NCBI RefSeq assembly: GCF_013393185.1
Contig: NZ_QJQX01000054.1
Location: forward strand, 62,001-126,000
Origin: Sphingobium lactosutens
Lineage (GTDB): Bacteria > Pseudomonadota > Alphaproteobacteria > Sphingomonadales > Sphingomonadaceae
DNA: 64,000 nt
Direction of reading: 5' to 3'
Made by a program: the position numbers and the translations under genes. Of this stretch, positions 63,843-64,000 are shown in pieces (positions within the stretch are counted from its first letter, which is position 1; each line of letters begins with the position of its first letter). Below the pieces are notes generated by a model. It ran no database searches, was not told where the DNA came from, and was given only the letters and a program-made list of their open reading frames with translations.

Positions 63843-64000
63843 ATGGCATTGACCGATCCCCTGGGTGATATGCTCACCCGCATCCGCAACGGGCAGCAGG
63901 CGAAGAAGGACAGCGTTGTGTCCCCCGCGTCGAAGCTGCGTGCCCGCGTGCTCGACGTGCTGCAGCGCGAAGGCTATATCCGTGGTTATTCGGAAGAGAC
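63843..64000 (+). CDS. rpsH: 30S ribosomal protein S8 (5' part)
   Basis: The first 52 codons are visible: [20 protein letters not shown], then [20 protein letters not shown], the S8 start. In E. coli S8 binds its own spc mRNA. Truncated by the window end. Confidence 0.97.
   Translation, partial: MALTDPLGDMLTRIRNGQQAKKDSVVSPASKLRARVLDVLQREGYIRGYSEE

Noticed and set aside
1..64000. CRISPR arrays, tRNA/rRNA genes, integrases or insertion-sequence transposases
   Set aside because: I looked for regular direct repeats with spacers, tRNA cloverleaf ends and transposase motifs and found none. The accessory features here come from deletions and small repeats, not from an intact mobile element.

Overview
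The window is a GC-rich stretch of chromosome from an alphaproteobacterium of the order Sphingomonadales, most likely Sphingobium or a close relative (inference). The grounds are the order nadD-rsfS-rlmH-envC-ctpA, a CckA-type hybrid kinase, an alphaproteobacterial SOS box (GAAC-N7-GAAC) upstream of recA, sphingomonad families such as DUF6356 and TimA, and a B3 metallo-beta-lactamase of the rare Glu116 type. No rRNA, tRNA, CRISPR array, prophage or intact insertion sequence was seen.

Layout. 1-5.3 kb (minus strand): a housekeeping run rmuC, nadD, rsfS, rlmH, envC and ctpA, the last cut by the window edge. 5.4-10.3 kb: a GlxA-type AraC regulator divergent from an alpha/beta hydrolase, an SDR and a small membrane protein, then an aminotransferase and a DUF6356 protein. 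10.3-12.7 kb (minus): an aromatic-acid-type MFS transporter preceded by a decayed MFS remnant and a complete cobalamin riboswitch that has lost its original gene. 12.9-15.8 kb: guaA and a Tet-type MFS pump. 16.2-23.6 kb: RraB-like protein, DUF4136 lipoprotein, trpS, murJ, secB, then timA-mltA-smr on the plus strand. 23.6-31 kb: a GGDEF/EAL protein, a B3 beta-lactamase divergent from a LysR regulator, greB, a soluble lytic transglycosylase and dapA. 31-35.2 kb: smpB, DUF2062, cckA and a lone receiver. 35.7-41.1 kb (minus): flotillin/YqiJ pair, a secreted protein, a transglutaminase and recA.

41.5-49.2 kb is the accessory part. It holds two gene remnants facing away from each other across a deletion scar (SDR and LysR), a PilZ protein, a cyclophilin, a DUF72 protein, a compact unit made of a three-way-junction RNA, a 27-codon ORF and three hairpins, a pspC pair with a sigma-54-type promoter, several small membrane proteins, and a bactofilin/M23 pair. 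49.3-51.6 kb encodes a second GGDEF/EAL protein. From 52 kb to the right edge runs the str-S10-spc ribosomal cluster (rpsL, rpsG, fusA, tuf, rpsJ, rplC to rpsH), with a strong sigma-70-type promoter and unusually long structured gaps before rplC and rplN.

Cell-wall enzymes recur throughout (EnvC, MurJ, MltA, Slt, M23, L,D-free envelope factors such as flotillin), as do c-di-GMP proteins (two GGDEF/EAL proteins and a PilZ protein). The most interesting items are the orphan B12 riboswitch fused to gene remnants, the structured-RNA/mini-ORF unit at 45.1-45.35 kb, the sigma-54-type promoter before pspC, the Glu-type B3 lactamase, and Arg at S12 position 88. All functional statements rest on reading motifs; no database search was run.
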